38,541 nt of DNA from an uncultured Lachnospiraceae bacterium (GTDB lineage Bacteria; Bacillota; Clostridia; Lachnospirales; Lachnospiraceae): the NCBI GenBank assembly GCA_947630875.1, contig CANRJG010000020.1:1-38541 (forward strand), given 5' to 3'. Both the position numbers and the translations under genes were made by a program. Of the stretch, positions 9,971 to 19,544 are shown piece by piece; within the stretch, counting starts at the first letter, position 1; each line of letters begins with the position of its first letter. Under the pieces are notes generated by a model. The model had not been told where the DNA came from and made no database searches. It saw nothing but the letters and a program-made list of their open reading frames with translations.

Positions 9971-11269
9971 TTGTACACAAACATCTTATCACAGCCGGTA
10001 TTATGTAACATTTTCGGTACCATCTGGGAATATATTAAAATTGCCCTGGGATGGATTATGCAGGGATGTTACTCTGTTCTGGATTTGATCGGAATTGACA
10101 ATCTGGCGGCCTGTATCATTCTGTTCACGATTGTCATTTATTCCCTTCTGCTTCCAATGCAGATTAAAAACGCCAAATTTCAGAAACTGAATTTCGTAAT
10201 GAATCCTGAAATACAGGCGATCTCGAAGAAGTACAAAAATAAAACAGACAATGATTCGAGAATGAAACAGCAGCAGGAATTAAGCGACGTATATGAAAGA
10301 TACGGCACTTCTCCTACCGGAGGCTGTCTGAATTCTTTTATACAGCTGCCGATTCTGTTTGCCGTTTACAGAGTGTTATACAATGTTCCGAATTATGTAA
10401 GGAGTATTTCAAAACTGTTCCAGGGACTGATCGCAAAAACAGGCGATATCAGCGGTTTTTCCGATAAATTTCTGGAAATGGCCAAAGCTTCGGACAATAT
10501 TCTTCTGACCAATTCCGTAAGAAATATCGAAAAGGTAACGTCAGGGAATCTGCCCAATATTTTTTACCAGTTCCGTTCCACGGACTGGAAAACCTTTACG
10601 GATGCGTTCCCTTCCATTGAAAAAGTGATTAACAGTACCAGAGGAACGCTGGATCATGTCAACAATTTCTTCGGCGTCAGTATTGCGGAAACGCCGAGCC
10701 TGATTCTGAAAAACAACTGGAGCGCCCATCACTACGGTTTTGTAGCCATTGCGATTCTGATTCCCGTATTATCGGGTGTGGCTCAGTGGCTGAGTTCCAA
10801 AGTGGTGCAGCAGCCGGAAACGGATAAAAACAACACGGACGACACTGCGGCAGCCATGGCCAGCTCCATGAAAATGATGATGGTGGTTATGCCGATTTTC
10901 TCTATTTATATCTGTTATACGCTGCCGCTGGGTATCGGTATTTACTGGACCATGAGCGCCGTTTACAGAACTATTTCTCAGCTTGTGATTAATAAGCGGA
11001 TGGAGAAAATACCGGTAGAAACGCTGATTGCAAAGAATCAGGAAAAAATCAATAAAAAACGTAAGAAAAAGGGACTGCCGCCGAAACAGGTGTCCCAGGG
11101 CGCCAGAATCAATACCAGAAACATCAAACCCGGCGAAACAAATGTTGCTTCCAATAAAAATAAAGAAGAAATCAGAAGAAATGCATCGGAAAGCAATAAA
11201 AGCTATACTTCCATCCGGGACAGAGTGAATATGGTACAGGATTATAATGAAAGAAACAAAAAGAAATAA
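9971..11269 (+). CDS. yidC: Membrane protein insertase YidC/Oxa1
   Basis: This polytopic membrane insertase works alone or with SecYEG. I choose the TTG at 9971 because CAGGAGG lies six to seven bases upstream. It encodes 432 residues. Hydrophobic segments are at about residues 12-40, 45-62, 115-135, 255-275 and 305-335. The cytoplasmic loop between the second and third is charged (KKYKNKTDNDSRMKQQQE), and the motif YGTSPTGGCLNSFIQLPILFA is typical. The C-terminal tail is long and very basic, as expected for ribosome contact in Gram-positive YidC. No lipoprotein signal is evident. The stop is 10 bases before jag. Confidence 0.96.
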   Translation: MYTNILSQPVLCNIFGTIWEYIKIALGWIMQGCYSVLDLIGIDNLAACIILFTIVIYSLLLPMQIKNAKFQKLNFVMNPEIQAISKKYKNKTDNDSRMKQQQELSDVYERYGTSPTGGCLNSFIQLPILFAVYRVLYNVPNYVRSISKLFQGLIAKTGDISGFSDKFLEMAKASDNILLTNSVRNIEKVTSGNLPNIFYQFRSTDWKTFTDAFPSIEKVINSTRGTLDHVNNFFGVSIAETPSLILKNNWSAHHYGFVAIAILIPVLSGVAQWLSSKVVQQPETDKNNTDDTAAAMASSMKMMMVVMPIFSIYICYTLPLGIGIYWTMSAVYRTISQLVINKRMEKIPVETLIAKNQEKINKKRKKKGLPPKQVSQGARINTRNIKPGETNVASNKNKEEIRRNASESNKSYTSIRDRVNMVQDYNERNKKK

Positions 11270-11279
11270 AGGAGCATCA

Positions 11280-12173
11280 ATGGACGAAATCAGAGTTTCA
11301 GCAAAAACTGTGGACGATGCGCTGACAGAGGCGCTGATACAGTTAAGAACGACCAGCGATCAGGTCGAATATGAAGTGATCGAAAAAGGAACCAGCGGTT
11401 TCTTAGGCATCGGTGCAAAACAGGCCGTCATCAATGTCAGAAGGAAAAAACCGGAGAAAAAAGAGTATAAGCCGGAATTCAGAGAAGAAAAAAGCTATGA
11501 ACCGAAGGCGGAAAGTCCCTTAAGCGAAAAGGAACCGGAAGCGGACAAAACAGAAAGAAAACCCGCTGAGAAAAGACCTGTAAAAAAAGCAGAAAAGCCG
11601 GCGGAAAAAGAAAAAAGAAAACCCCAGGAAAAGGCAGCGAAGGAAGAGCCGGAAAACCTGTCGGCGAAAAAGGAAAAACAGATCAGCCCTCTGACAGATG
11701 AGGAAGCAGATGTCATTCTTGAAAAAGCGAAATCTTTCTTATCCGATATTTTCAAAGCTATGAACATGGAAGTTGAGATTGAAGCGACGGTAGAAAAAAA
11801 CACCCGCCTGTTAAATATCAATCTGAACGGCGAAAATATGGGTATTCTGATCGGCAAGCACGGACAGAACCTGAATTCTCTGGAATATCTGGTTCGGCTG
11901 GTCATTAACAAGAACCATCACGGCGATGAATACATTCATGTAAAGATGGATACGGAAAATTATCGCCGCCGCAGAAAAAACACGCTGGAAATTCTTGCCA
12001 GAAACATGGCGTATAAGGTGAAAAAGACAAGAAGAAGCGTGGTGTTAGAGCCTATGAATCCCTATGAAAGAAGAGTGATTCATTCCGCGCTGCAGCATGA
12101 CCGTTTTGTGGAAACCCACAGCGAAGGAGAAGAACCCAACAGACGGGTTGTCATTACTTTGAAAAAATATTAA
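11280..12173 (+). CDS. jag: RNA-binding protein Jag/KhpB
   Basis: This cytoplasmic RNA-binding protein is linked in other Firmicutes to cell elongation and sporulation. The ATG at 11280 is preceded by AAAGGAG and gives 297 residues. The Jag-N domain (about 1-52, with GTSGFLGIGAKQA) is followed by a Lys/Glu/Pro-rich linker (about 53-145), a KH domain with GILIGKHGQNLNSLEYLV (around residue 190), and an R3H domain near the end (MNPYERRVIHSALQ). The linker is long and low in complexity. It follows yidC by 10 bases, and a perfect hairpin follows the stop. Confidence 0.96.
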   Translation: MDEIRVSAKTVDDALTEALIQLRTTSDQVEYEVIEKGTSGFLGIGAKQAVINVRRKKPEKKEYKPEFREEKSYEPKAESPLSEKEPEADKTERKPAEKRPVKKAEKPAEKEKRKPQEKAAKEEPENLSAKKEKQISPLTDEEADVILEKAKSFLSDIFKAMNMEVEIEATVEKNTRLLNINLNGENMGILIGKHGQNLNSLEYLVRLVINKNHHGDEYIHVKMDTENYRRRRKNTLEILARNMAYKVKKTRRSVVLEPMNPYERRVIHSALQHDRFVETHSEGEEPNRRVVITLKKY

Positions 12174-12180
12174 AATTTTC

Positions 12181-12213
12181 AGAAAAGAGTTTGATTTTCA
12201 AACTCTTTTCTTG
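12181..12213 (+). terminator. Hairpin terminator after jag
   Basis: AGAAAAGAGTTTGA (12181-12194) and its perfect complement (12198-12211) form a 14-base-pair stem with a TTT loop. The 3' arm itself is T-rich (CTTTTCTT), but no longer T-run follows, so termination may be partial. It separates jag from mnmE. Confidence 0.65.
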
Positions 12214-12257
12214 CATTATAGAAGAAGAAACCCAAAGACGAAAAGGACAGTATATCA

Positions 12258-13631
12258 ATGAATCAGGATACTATCGCCGCTGTGGCCACACCCCCCGGAA
12301 ACGGCGGGATTTCCGTGATCCGAATCAGCGGCAGCGACGCCGTAAAGATAGCGGACCGCGTTTTTGCATACGGGAAGGGACAGAAGCTTTCCGATGCAAA
12401 AAGCCATGTGTTTCATTATGGACATGCGGTCTTTGATGATAAAATCATAGATGAATGTATGGCGGTGGTTATGCGGGCGCCGCGCAGCTATACCAGAGAG
12501 GACTGCGTGGAAATCCATTGCCATGGCGGTGCGCTGGTGACGAAGACTGTGCTGGAAGCCCTGTTTGCGGCAGGCGCGGTGCCGGCGGAGCCGGGAGAAT
12601 TTACGAAGCGCGCGTTTTTCAACGGGCGGATTGATTTAACGGAAGCGGAAGCTGTGATGGACGTGATTGCTTCGGAAAACCGCTACGCCCTGGATTGTTC
12701 CATGCACCAGTTAAACGGACAGCTGCGGGAAGAAATCAGCCGGTTAAGAAAACGGATTCTGGAAGAAACGGCGCGGATCGAAGCGGCCATCGATGATCCG
12801 GAGCATTATGCACTGGAAGATTATGGAAGGCAGCTGGAAAAAATACTGCAGCCGCTACTGGACCGGATCCATACGCTGCAGGCTTCGTTTGACGACGGGC
12901 GTCTGCTGAAAGAGGGAATACGGACAGTGATCATTGGAAAACCCAACGCCGGGAAATCTTCCATTTTAAATTACCTGTCCGGACGGAATCGGGCCATTGT
13001 CACCGAGATTCCCGGCACTACCAGAGATACGCTGGAAGAAACGATCATGCTGGACGGGCTGCAGCTGATCATGACGGATACGGCGGGGATCCATGATACA
13101 GAAGACCTGGTGGAAAGCATCGGCATCGATAAAGCAAAAGAAGCGATTGCAGGCGCGGATCTGGTGTTGTTTGTACTGGATTCCTTTGCGGGATATGAAG
13201 ACAGCGACGAAGAAATACTGTCCATGATCCGGGAGAAAAAGACCATTGTGCTTTTGAATAAAACGGATCTGGAACAAAATATTCGAAAAGAAGCGCTGGA
13301 AAAGACACTTCCCTTTCCCGTCATCGATTTTTCGGCGGCGGAATCCAGGGGCAAGGAGAAACTCGGGACGCTGCTGAAAGAAATGTTGTTTTCGGGAAAG
13401 CTGGAAACGGATCATCAGATCTATATCACGAATCTGCGTCAGAAAAATCTGCTGGCGCAGGCGAAGGAATCTCTGGAAAACGTTATGGAAAGCATACGGC
13501 TAAAGCTGCCGGAGGATTTTTTCTTTATCGATCTTTACGCGGCGTATACGAAGCTGGGGGAAATTTCCGGCGATACGGTGGACGAAGACATTATCAATGA
13601 AATATTCAGTAAGTTTTGTATGGGAAAGTGA
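12258..13631 (+). CDS. mnmE: tRNA uridine-5-carboxymethylaminomethyl(34) modification GTPase
   Basis: MnmE works with MnmG to modify the wobble uridine U34 of certain tRNAs. The N-terminal folate-binding domain begins DTIAAVATPPGNGGISVIR. The G domain has G1 GKPNAGKS (227-234), G2/G3 region TTRDTLEE and DTAG, and G4 NKTD. The C-terminal CMGK corresponds to the family CIGK tail that carries the essential cysteine. At 457 residues it is full length. It is followed by mnmG after six bases, consistent with co-translation of the two partners. Confidence 0.98.
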   Translation: MNQDTIAAVATPPGNGGISVIRISGSDAVKIADRVFAYGKGQKLSDAKSHVFHYGHAVFDDKIIDECMAVVMRAPRSYTREDCVEIHCHGGALVTKTVLEALFAAGAVPAEPGEFTKRAFFNGRIDLTEAEAVMDVIASENRYALDCSMHQLNGQLREEISRLRKRILEETARIEAAIDDPEHYALEDYGRQLEKILQPLLDRIHTLQASFDDGRLLKEGIRTVIIGKPNAGKSSILNYLSGRNRAIVTEIPGTTRDTLEETIMLDGLQLIMTDTAGIHDTEDLVESIGIDKAKEAIAGADLVLFVLDSFAGYEDSDEEILSMIREKKTIVLLNKTDLEQNIRKEALEKTLPFPVIDFSAAESRGKEKLGTLLKEMLFSGKLETDHQIYITNLRQKNLLAQAKESLENVMESIRLKLPEDFFFIDLYAAYTKLGEISGDTVDEDIINEIFSKFCMGK

Positions 13632-13637
13632 CAGACG

Positions 13638-15539
13638 ATGGCATATTTAACGGAAAACTATGATATTGCAGTGGTGGGAGCCGGACATGCCGGCTGTGAA
13701 GCAGCGCTGGCCGCGGCAAGACTGGGACTGGAAACGATCATCTTTACGATCAGCGTCAGTTCCGTTGCCATGATGCCCTGCAATCCCAATATCGGCGGCA
13801 CATCCAAAGGACACATTGTCCGGGAGGTGGACGCGCTGGGCGGCGAAATGGCAAAAAATATCGACAAAACCTTTATTCAGTCCCGGATGCTGAATGCGTC
13901 CAGAGGCCCGGCAGTACATTCGCTCCGGGCCCAGGCGGACAAGGAAGCCTACAGCCGGGAGATGCGGAAAACTATTGAAAATACGCCGCATCTGACCCTG
14001 AAACAGGCGGAGGTTTCCGAAATTGTTGTAGAGGAAGGAAAACTGCAGGCGGTGAAAACCGTTTCCGGCGCCACCTATTACTGTAAGGCCGCGGTACTTT
14101 GTACCGGAACCTATCTGAACGCCCGCTGCGTCTTCGGCGATGTTTCCACAAAAACAGGGCCAAACGGCCTGCAGGCAGCCACGCATCTGACAAGGTCCCT
14201 GCAGGAGAATGGAATATCCATGTACCGGTTTAAAACCGGCACCCCGGCCAGAATCGATAAACGCAGCATCGATTTTTCCGTTATGGAGGAGCAGAAAGGG
14301 GACGTACCCATCGTGCCCTTTTCCTTTGAGACCGACCGGGACAGCATTCAGAAAGCGCAGGTGTCATGTTATCTCACCTATACCAACGAGACGACCCATG
14401 AAATTATCCGGAACAATATCGACCGCTCACCCTTGTTTTCCGGAAATATCAAAGGCACCGGTCCCAGATACTGCCCTTCCATTGAGGATAAGGTGATGCG
14501 TTTTGCCGATAAAACCAGACATCAGGTATTTATCGAGCCGGAGGGGCTGGAAACCAATGAAATGTATATCAGCGGTATGAGTTCTTCCCTGCCGGAGGAC
14601 GTGCAGTATGCCATGTATCGTTCGGTGAAGGGCATGGAGCAGGCAAAGATTGTGAAAAACGCCTATGCCATCGAATATGACTGCATCGACGCGCGGCAGC
14701 TGAAATCTTCGCTGGAATTTCAGGCCATCGAAGGATTGTTCAGCGGAGGACAGTTCAACGGCAGCAGCGGCTACGAGGAAGCTGCCGGGCAGGGACTGAT
14801 CGCAGGCATCAACGCCGCGATGAAGGTACTGGGAAAAGAACCGCTGATTTTGAAACGATCCGACGGATATATCGGCGTACTGATCGACGATCTGGTAACG
14901 AAGGAAAGCCATGAGCCCTATCGGATGATGACCTCCCGGAGCGAATACCGTCTGCTGCTGCGGCAGGACAACGCGGATCTGCGGCTGACGCCTTACGGAT
15001 ACCGGGTGGGCCTGATTTCCGAAGAACGGTACCAGCGGCTGCTGCAGAAAAAAGAAATGATTGCCGATGAAATCCGGCGGGTCAGTGAAACCATGATCGG
15101 CGCAAAGGATGAGGTGCAGGCCTTTTTGAAGGAATGCGGCAGTACGCCTTTGGATCACGGCGTTTCCCTGTCTGAACTGGTGCGCAGACCGGAGCTGGAC
15201 TATGATCGGTTAAAACCCCTTGATCCTGAACGAAAAGAGCTTCCGATAGATGTGCGGGAACAGGTGAACATTCAGGTGAAATATGAAGGATACATTACCA
15301 GACAGGAGCGGCAGGTGCAGCAGTTTGCCAGGCTGGAAAAACTGAAGCTGCCTGCAGATATCGACTACGAAACCGTCCCTTCCCTGCGGATCGAAGCCCG
15401 GCAGAAGCTTTCCGCCATACGGCCGGAATCCATCGGACAGGCCTCCCGGATTTCCGGCGTTTCTCCCTCGGATGTGGCGGTGCTGCTAATTTTTATGGAG
15501 CAGCGTCGGCAAAGAAAGGAACACAAAGATGAAGTATGA
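13638..15539 (+). CDS. mnmG: tRNA modification FAD enzyme MnmG (GidA)
   Basis: MnmG is the FAD-dependent partner of MnmE in U34 modification. The dinucleotide-binding motif is [19 protein letters not shown] at the N-terminus, and the family signature [12 protein letters not shown] is near residue 275. The second signature region [19 protein letters not shown] and the C-terminal domain are intact. The length of 633 residues is normal. The last 11 bases overlap rsmG. Confidence 0.98.
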   Translation: MAYLTENYDIAVVGAGHAGCEAALAAARLGLETIIFTISVSSVAMMPCNPNIGGTSKGHIVREVDALGGEMAKNIDKTFIQSRMLNASRGPAVHSLRAQADKEAYSREMRKTIENTPHLTLKQAEVSEIVVEEGKLQAVKTVSGATYYCKAAVLCTGTYLNARCVFGDVSTKTGPNGLQAATHLTRSLQENGISMYRFKTGTPARIDKRSIDFSVMEEQKGDVPIVPFSFETDRDSIQKAQVSCYLTYTNETTHEIIRNNIDRSPLFSGNIKGTGPRYCPSIEDKVMRFADKTRHQVFIEPEGLETNEMYISGMSSSLPEDVQYAMYRSVKGMEQAKIVKNAYAIEYDCIDARQLKSSLEFQAIEGLFSGGQFNGSSGYEEAAGQGLIAGINAAMKVLGKEPLILKRSDGYIGVLIDDLVTKESHEPYRMMTSRSEYRLLLRQDNADLRLTPYGYRVGLISEERYQRLLQKKEMIADEIRRVSETMIGAKDEVQAFLKECGSTPLDHGVSLSELVRRPELDYDRLKPLDPERKELPIDVREQVNIQVKYEGYITRQERQVQQFARLEKLKLPADIDYETVPSLRIEARQKLSAIRPESIGQASRISGVSPSDVAVLLIFMEQRRQRKEHKDEV

Positions 15540-16251
15540 CCGGAGTTTGTTTTTATCGGGACTGGAAGAACTGGAGATACATTTGAATGAACGTCAGATG
15601 GAGCAGTTTGAACAGTATTATGATCTGCTGATCGAAACAAATCAGAAAATGAACCTGACGGCCATTACCGAATGGGAAGACGTGGTGCGCAAGCATTTTA
15701 TCGACAGTCTGTCTCTGGTGACGGCCGTAGAGGCAGAGGATATCACCCGGCTGATCGATGTGGGTACCGGCGCGGGCTTTCCCGGGATCCCGCTGAAGAT
15801 TGCTTTTCCGGAAATTGAAATTACCCTCTTCGATTCTCTCGGCAAGCGGGTACAGTTTCTGCAGACGGTGATCGATGCGCTGCAGCTGAAAAAAATCGAA
15901 GTGATCCATGCCCGGGCGGAGGATCTGGCGCAGGACAAAAGGTACCGGGAACGTTATGACGTCTGCGTATCCCGGGCGGTGGCGCAGCTTTCGGTGCTGG
16001 CGGAATACTGCCTGCCCTTTGTTGAGGAAGGCGGTCTGTTCATTGCCTATAAGGGACAGGACGTGACGCAGGAATGTAAAAAAAGCGAAGGTGCGGTGGA
16101 AAAGCTGGGAGGCATCATGGCGGACGTACTCCTCTTCGATCTCCCGGATTCGGACATCGAACATTCGCTGGTAGTCATTGAAAAAGAATCCCATACCCCG
16201 AAGCAGTATCCCAGAAAAGCGGGACTGCCGGAAAAAAGGCCTCTTTCTTAA
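15529..16251 (+). CDS. rsmG: 16S rRNA (guanine527-N7)-methyltransferase
   Basis: RsmG methylates N7 of G527 in 16S rRNA with S-adenosylmethionine. The SAM-binding motif VGTGAGFPG is at residues 78-86, preceded by the family stretch [19 protein letters not shown]. It is 240 residues long. It overlaps mnmG by 11 bases. In Bacillus the next genes would be noc, soj and spo0J; here a 9.5-kb segment intervenes before parA. Confidence 0.97.
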   Translation: MKYDRSLFLSGLEELEIHLNERQMEQFEQYYDLLIETNQKMNLTAITEWEDVVRKHFIDSLSLVTAVEAEDITRLIDVGTGAGFPGIPLKIAFPEIEITLFDSLGKRVQFLQTVIDALQLKKIEVIHARAEDLAQDKRYRERYDVCVSRAVAQLSVLAEYCLPFVEEGGLFIAYKGQDVTQECKKSEGAVEKLGGIMADVLLFDLPDSDIEHSLVVIEKESHTPKQYPRKAGLPEKRPLS

Positions 16252-16331
16252 AAAAAGAAATGCTGCAAGAACCTGGCAGGGGCGCTCTTCAGGCGCGTAT
16301 GCCGTTACCTTAATCATAGGAGGGAACCGGT

Positions 16332-17288
16332 TTGAAGATTGTTGTTTTGGATCAGATCACCCTGGGAAATGATCTGGATTTTTCAAAGCTGCGTGCATTG
16401 GGCGATCTTACGGTGCATGCGGTCTGTCCGGCGGAAGATATGCCGCGGCTGCTGGCAGATGCGGATATCAGTATTTCCAACAAACCGCGATACGACGCGA
16501 AAAGTCTGGCGAATGCAAACCATCTGAAACTGATCTGTCTGACGGCCACCGGGTATGACAACTGCGATCTGACCTGTCTGCGGCAGCGGGGCATCGCCCT
16601 CTGCAATATCGCCGGCTATTCCACCGACAGTGTGGCCCAGCATGTGTTTGCCATGCTGTTCCATTATATGGAGCGGATACACGAATTTGAACCTCTGGTA
16701 CAGACTCGAAGTTATGTAAACGCCGATCTGTACGGCATGGTAGACACCCGATTTTTTGAACTGCGGGGAAAGACCTGGGGCATTGTGGGACTGGGCCGTA
16801 TCGGCCGGCGGGTGGCAGAACTGGCGGAGGCTTTCGGCTGCCGGGTTTTTTACTATTCCACTTCCGGCACCCACGAAGATGTACGGTTTTGCCGGGTTTC
16901 GCTGGAAGAACTGCTGCAGTCCTCCGATATTCTTTCCATTCATGCGCCTTTGAATGAAAACACCAGAAATCTGATTACGAAAAAAGAACTGCGGAAAATG
17001 AAAGCCTCCTCCTGTCTGATCAATACAGGAAGAGGCGGAATTGTCAATGAAGCGGATCTGGCGGAAGCCATCCGCGAAAAAGTCATCGGCGGCGCCTGTG
17101 TGGATGTGTTTGCCGAGGAACCGATTGCTGCGGACAGTCCGTATCTGAAGCTGTCGGATTACCGCAATCTGATCCTGACGCCCCATATCGCATGGAGCGC
17201 GGTGGAGTCCAGGCAGCGGGCCATAGACGAATGTGCGGAAAATATCCGCGCATTCCTGCAGGGACAGCGGCGCAACCGGATTGTCTGA
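16332..17288 (+). CDS. D-2-hydroxyacid dehydrogenase (NAD-binding)
   Basis: This is a D-isomer-specific 2-hydroxyacid dehydrogenase that reduces a 2-oxoacid or oxidises a D-hydroxyacid with NAD(H). The TTG at 16332 is chosen because AGGAGGG lies just upstream. The Rossmann motif is GLGRIGRRVAE at about residue 152. The catalytic arginine, glutamate and histidine can be placed in NTGRGGIVNEADL, DVFAEEP and TPHIAWS. Overall it resembles the glycerate/hydroxypyruvate reductase branch, but the substrate cannot be assigned. The stop codon TGA abuts the stop codon of the convergent helicase gene with no base between them. Confidence 0.9.
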   Translation: MKIVVLDQITLGNDLDFSKLRALGDLTVHAVCPAEDMPRLLADADISISNKPRYDAKSLANANHLKLICLTATGYDNCDLTCLRQRGIALCNIAGYSTDSVAQHVFAMLFHYMERIHEFEPLVQTRSYVNADLYGMVDTRFFELRGKTWGIVGLGRIGRRVAELAEAFGCRVFYYSTSGTHEDVRFCRVSLEELLQSSDILSIHAPLNENTRNLITKKELRKMKASSCLINTGRGGIVNEADLAEAIREKVIGGACVDVFAEEPIAADSPYLKLSDYRNLILTPHIAWSAVESRQRAIDECAENIRAFLQGQRRNRIV

Positions 17289-19514
17289 TCAGGGCCATTC
17301 CATGACGCGTGCTTTCATGCCCTCGATGTCCAGAATCCCGTAAGCAAAGCCTTTTCGGATCAGTTCGGGCGGCACATATTCATCATATTTTTCAAACAGC
17401 GGCACTTCTTTCGGATAAACCAGCGCCATGGGATCGAAGGATTTTGCCGCTTCTTCTTTGACAATACGGAAAAAGTCTTCTTTGGAAACTCCCATTTTGA
17501 ACTGAATAAAATAAGGTCTGGATGCCTCCAGCGACGAAAGCTTCAGCCGGTCTGCGCAGCGCAGTTTTAAGAATCGTTCCAGTGCGAAAAAGGCGTAGGT
17601 GCCCAGCCACGGAAACAGACACCACATGGTGCCGCCCAAAGATACCAGCGGTTCGGTGGCGACGCCGGAATGGACGGCAGTGTTTCGGCTCTGCATCAGT
17701 CTTGCCACGGCGTTTTTCATCAGATAGGGATAAATGGTATCCTCCTGCAGCACCTGTTTCATACGAAGCAGGATCTTTGTATGGATATCGCCGGGACATT
17801 CTCCGAAATACGCCGGAACCTTTCCTTTGACCTGCTGACAGTAAATTTGCCGCCGTTTATGATCGATTTCTTCGATGACCCAGACGTGGCCCGCAAGGGC
17901 AATCTTCTCTCCCACCGGCGGGGGCTTGACCGTAGTGCCGATGGTCTGGGAACCGCAGCGGACGGAGTATTCTTCACTTTCCACAAAAACCCCGTAAAAC
18001 TTGAAGGAATTGATGACCCGCTCTCCTGCCAGACCTACAATCAGGCCGCCTTCTTCTGTTTTTTGCAGCTGTCCGGTTTCAATCAGATGATTTAAAAGAC
18101 AGCGATAATCCTCCTGGGAAATCCGATGAAAATACTGCAGCCCCAGTACCCTGGAAGCCAGTGCCGCAGGGGTCAGCTCGCCGCAGGAAGCCAGGATGCT
18201 CATGGTCTGATGATACAGCAGGCTGAAGGGCAGCCGGTCCAGCCGGGGCGGCTCCACCCAGCGTTCTTCCAGATACAGCTGCACCAGCGCTATGGCCTGC
18301 AGCAGCTTCCAGGGAACCGTGGTGGGCAGCATGGCCCGCATTTCCGGCGGATCCTCCCGGATGACAAACCACATTTCCTGGGGCGCGCCTCTCCGGCCGG
18401 TACGGCCCATGCGCTGCAGGAATGAGGAAACCGTAAAGGGCGCGTCGATCTGAAAGGCCCGTTCCAGTTTTCCGATATCGATGCCCAGTTCCAGCGTGGC
18501 GGTGGTAACCGTGGTCTGGTACATGTCGTCGTCTTTCATGACGGCTTCGGCGGTTTCCCGGTAGGAAGCCGACAGATTGCCGTGGTGGATCAGAAAACGG
18601 TCGGGTTCCTGATTTGCTTCGCAGTATTGCCGCAGGGTGGTGGTCACGGCCTCGCATTCTTCTCTGGAATTGACAAAGACCAGACACTTTTTCCCCCGGG
18701 TGTGTTCAAAGATATAGCCCAGTCCGGGATCCGCCTGGGCGGGCGCCGGATCGGAAACGGCTTCCGGTACAGGCAGCGCGTTTTTCACTTCGTGCTCTTC
18801 CGCACTCTGGGGCCCCTGTACATAAAAATGTTCCAGGGAAAGGCGCCAGGTGCTGCCCTTCGCTTCGATTTTCGGAATCGCGGTTTTTCTGCCGGTACCG
18901 GCGGAAAGAAAAGCGCCGGTGCTTTCCAGATCACCGATGGTGGCGGAAAGGCCGATCCTTCTGGGATTCACCCCCGCCATGGCGGAAAGCCGCTCGATGA
19001 GGCAGAGGGTCTGGCCGCCGCGGTCGCCCCGCATCAGAGAATGTACCTCGTCAATGACCACGAAGCGCAGATCGTGAAACAGCCGGACGATATCGGCGTG
19101 TTTGTGCATCAGCATGGCTTCCAGAGATTCCGGCGTGATCTGCAGGATTCCGGAAGGATGTTTCAAAAGTCTGCTTTTGTGGGACTGGGACACGTCGCCG
19201 TGCCAGTGCCACACCGGAATCTGCGCTTCTTCACAAAGTTCGTTCAGCCGCAGAAACTGGTCGTTGATCAGCGCTTTCAGCGGGCCGATATAAAGGGCGC
19301 CCACGGAACGGGGCATATCTTCGGAAAACAGCGTCAGAATCGGAAAAAAAGCCGCTTCGGTTTTCCCGGAAGCGGTGGACGCTGAAAGCAGCAAATGATC
19401 CTCCGAGTTGAAAATCACATCGGCAGCGGCCACCTGTATGGCGCGCAGATTCTGCCATTGATTGCGGTATATAAAGTCCTGTACAAAAGGCGCATAACGG
19501 TCAAACAGATGCAT
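17289..19514 (-). CDS. DEVH-box helicase, Shango SngC-like
   Basis: This is a superfamily 2 helicase of 741 residues. I choose the ATG at 19514 because CGGAGGAG lies five bases upstream; an ATG at 19541 has no such site. The motifs are a Q-motif-like LRAIQ (Gln27), Walker A ASTASGKT (45-52), DEVH (155-158), SAT (190-192), LVFVNSREE (278-286), TTATLELGIDIG (337-348) and motif VI QRMGRTGRRG (367-376). About 360 further residues resemble the C-terminal region of Lhr-like helicases. It is the last of three coupled minus-strand genes, after a TerB-N/C protein and a P-loop ATPase. That set corresponds to the Shango anti-phage system. The role in defence is inferred from gene content. Confidence 0.88.
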   Translation of the reverse strand: MHLFDRYAPFVQDFIYRNQWQNLRAIQVAAADVIFNSEDHLLLSASTASGKTEAAFFPILTLFSEDMPRSVGALYIGPLKALINDQFLRLNELCEEAQIPVWHWHGDVSQSHKSRLLKHPSGILQITPESLEAMLMHKHADIVRLFHDLRFVVIDEVHSLMRGDRGGQTLCLIERLSAMAGVNPRRIGLSATIGDLESTGAFLSAGTGRKTAIPKIEAKGSTWRLSLEHFYVQGPQSAEEHEVKNALPVPEAVSDPAPAQADPGLGYIFEHTRGKKCLVFVNSREECEAVTTTLRQYCEANQEPDRFLIHHGNLSASYRETAEAVMKDDDMYQTTVTTATLELGIDIGKLERAFQIDAPFTVSSFLQRMGRTGRRGAPQEMWFVIREDPPEMRAMLPTTVPWKLLQAIALVQLYLEERWVEPPRLDRLPFSLLYHQTMSILASCGELTPAALASRVLGLQYFHRISQEDYRCLLNHLIETGQLQKTEEGGLIVGLAGERVINSFKFYGVFVESEEYSVRCGSQTIGTTVKPPPVGEKIALAGHVWVIEEIDHKRRQIYCQQVKGKVPAYFGECPGDIHTKILLRMKQVLQEDTIYPYLMKNAVARLMQSRNTAVHSGVATEPLVSLGGTMWCLFPWLGTYAFFALERFLKLRCADRLKLSSLEASRPYFIQFKMGVSKEDFFRIVKEEAAKSFDPMALVYPKEVPLFEKYDEYVPPELIRKGFAYGILDIEGMKARVMEWP

Positions 19515-19544
19515 GGCACTCCTCCGGAAAGAAAGCGGCATTTC

